Of a stretch of DNA of 7,555 nt, positions 6,459 to 7,555 are shown piece by piece. Every line of letters begins with the position of its first letter. Position 1 is the stretch's first letter. Location of the stretch: positions 1 to 7,555 of the forward strand of contig CAJWJW010000063.1 in the NCBI GenBank assembly GCA_913041775.1. The letters are read 5' to 3'. Origin of the DNA: an uncultured Flavobacteriales bacterium (lineage in GTDB: Bacteria > Bacteroidota > Bacteroidia > Flavobacteriales > UBA7430). Under the pieces are notes generated by a model that saw only the letters and a list, made by a program, of their open reading frames with translations, was not told the origin of the DNA and did no database searches. The translations under genes were made by a program, and so were the position numbers.

Positions 6459-6480
6459 ACGAATTCAAACTTTACAAATT

Positions 6481-7555
6481 ATGAAAATAACAGTAATAGG
6501 AACGGGCTACGTAGGCCTCGTAACAGGGACATGTTTCGCAGAAATGGGTAACGATGTTGTCTGTGTTGATATAGATGTAGCAAAACTTGATAAGCTCAAA
6601 GAGGGAATTATTCCGATATACGAACCAGGACTAGAAGAAATGATTCTTCGAAACTATAAAGCGGGTAACCTAAATTTTAGCAACTCACTTAATGAGTCAA
6701 TACAAGGTTCAGAGATTGCCTTTATTGCGGTAGGAACTCCTATGGGAGATGACGGTTCTGCAGACCTACAGTATGTGTTGGGCGTTGCCAAAGAAATTGG
6801 TCAATCTATTACACAGCCAATAGTAGTGGTAGATAAATCTACCGTTCCTGTAGGAACAGCCGAAAAGGTTAAAGCCATTATTCACACTGAATTAGACAAA
6901 AGAGGACTCGATACTGAGTTCTATATAGTTTCGAATCCGGAGTTCCTAAAAGAGGGCGCTGCCGTAGAAGACTTCATGAAACCCGATCGCGTGGTAATTG
7001 GAGCTTCCGAAGAGAAGGCCTTAGAGGTAATGCGCCAATTGTATGCCCCTTTTTTTCGCACTAACGACCGTTTTGTCTCTATGGACATACGATCTGCAGA
7101 AATGACTAAATATGCAGCGAATGCAATGTTGGCAACAAAAATCTCGTTTATGAACGAGATTGCTAATATATGCGAGCGCGTTGGAGCCAATGTAAACAAT
7201 GTACGAATAGGAATTGGATCGGACAGAAGAATTGGTTATTCCTTTATATATCCTGGTTGTGGCTATGGAGGTTCTTGCTTCCCTAAGGATGTAAACGCAC
7301 TTATAAAAACAGCTAGCGACTATGGTTACCATCCAGAATTATTAGGCTCTGTAGACGGGGTGAATAAAAGACAGAAAAAAGTAATCGTAGAAAAAATCGT
7401 AAAACGATTTGGGGAAGATCTATCAGGAATGACTTTCGCTTTATGGGGGCTTTCTTTTAAGCCCGAAACCGATGACATGCGTGATGCAGCAAGTATAGTA
7501 GTAGTGAACGAACTCACCAAGCTAGGAGCTAAAATTCAAGCATACGACCCCAAAG
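6481..7555 (+). CDS. ugd: UDP-glucose 6-dehydrogenase, C-terminus beyond the window
   Basis: The enzyme oxidises UDP-glucose twice with NAD+ to UDP-glucuronate, a precursor for capsule and exopolysaccharide, in the cytoplasm. The 358 visible codons are open and uninterrupted to the window edge; no stop is seen because the window ends, at about 80% of the usual ~440 residues. The Rossmann motif GTGYVGL is at 7-13 with an acidic Asp30 for NAD+ ribose. VGTPMGDDG (84-92), STVPVGT (120-126) and SNPEFLKEG (151-159) are family blocks. The catalytic set is complete: Lys210 and Asn214 in TKYAAN, Cys266 in GSCFPKD, and Asp270, all at a constant offset of six from the S. pyogenes enzyme (Lys204, Asn208, Cys260, Asp264). 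GLSFKPETDDMRDA (323-336) is the start of the C-terminal UDP-binding domain. GDP-mannose dehydrogenase is related, but the overall sequence reads as UDP-glucose type. The ATG is the first start in frame with the Rossmann fold; no Shine-Dalgarno is visible. Confidence 0.95.
   Translation, partial: MKITVIGTGYVGLVTGTCFAEMGNDVVCVDIDVAKLDKLKEGIIPIYEPGLEEMILRNYKAGNLNFSNSLNESIQGSEIAFIAVGTPMGDDGSADLQYVLGVAKEIGQSITQPIVVVDKSTVPVGTAEKVKAIIHTELDKRGLDTEFYIVSNPEFLKEGAAVEDFMKPDRVVIGASEEKALEVMRQLYAPFFRTNDRFVSMDIRSAEMTKYAANAMLATKISFMNEIANICERVGANVNNVRIGIGSDRRIGYSFIYPGCGYGGSCFPKDVNALIKTASDYGYHPELLGSVDGVNKRQKKVIVEKIVKRFGEDLSGMTFALWGLSFKPETDDMRDAASIVVVNELTKLGAKIQAYDPK

Larger units (their letters stand above)
6020..6480. 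other. Divergent intergenic region between the DUF4175-like gene and ugd
   Basis: These roughly 460 AT-rich bases separate two divergent genes. The left end holds the -7 box and a 22-base inverted repeat belonging to the - strand operon. The right end holds a possible leader of ugd with JUMPStart-like words. The middle (about 6070-6350) shows no ORF of convincing length, no tRNA, and no strong hairpin with a T-tract. An eight-base inverted pair TGTAAATA (6277-6284) and TATTTACA (6312-6319) is visible but widely spaced. The region is longer than two promoters need, so an unrecognised small RNA or small ORF cannot be excluded. Confidence 0.6.

Noticed and set aside
6878..6886. DnaA-box-like TTATTCACA, considered as sign of oriC because of the parS-like sites
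   Set aside because: A single copy inside the ugd coding sequence, with no cluster, no AT-rich unwinding element nearby and no dnaA; an origin within the window is not supported.
6921..7332. Two - strand open frames (92 and 103 codons) within 6921-7332
   Set aside because: They lie antisense to the intact ugd frame, which contains all catalytic residues; the - strand products show no recognisable domain.

Overview
The window reads as a chromosomal segment of an AT-rich Bacteroidota, most likely a member of the Flavobacteriia. The evidence is the gene content (a very large membrane-anchored coiled-coil protein of the DUF4175 type next to ybeY and mnmG), a TAnnTTTG-type -7 box, the near absence of Shine-Dalgarno sequences, and Bacteroidota-like protein sequences. 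This placement is inference; no phylogenetic computation was possible.

Layout. Bases 1-53 are the 3' part of a tRNA-Arg (anticodon UCG) on the + strand, closed by a hairpin terminator that looks bidirectional. Bases 94-332 are a convergent spacer containing a ParB-binding (parS-like) palindrome. Next come three genes on the - strand, read right to left: a 1104-residue DUF4175-like protein (6019-2705), ybeY (2705-2283) and mnmG/gidA (2201-333). The first two share one base (TGATG) and must be co-transcribed. mnmG follows after 81 bases that hold a weak hairpin and a second parS-like palindrome. Bases 6020-6480 are a divergent intergenic region of about 460 bases with a candidate promoter for the - strand operon, a 22-base inverted repeat, and a leader for the + strand gene at its right end. 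From 6481 to the window edge runs the first 358 codons of a UDP-glucose 6-dehydrogenase (ugd), which lacks its C-terminus only because the window ends.

How the genes fit together. tRNA-Arg, MnmG (wobble-uridine modification) and YbeY (rRNA maturation) are translation housekeeping functions. The DUF4175-like protein is coupled to them but is an envelope-anchored protein of unknown function. ugd turns to cell-surface polysaccharide precursors and is transcribed away from the other genes, so it probably opens a separate polysaccharide or nucleotide-sugar operon.

The most notable structure not explained by genes is the pair of CACGTG-centred parS-like palindromes that bracket mnmG about 1.9 kb apart, suggesting that this locus lies in the ParB-loading, origin-proximal domain of the chromosome. 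I see no mobile element, CRISPR array, phage gene or defence system.
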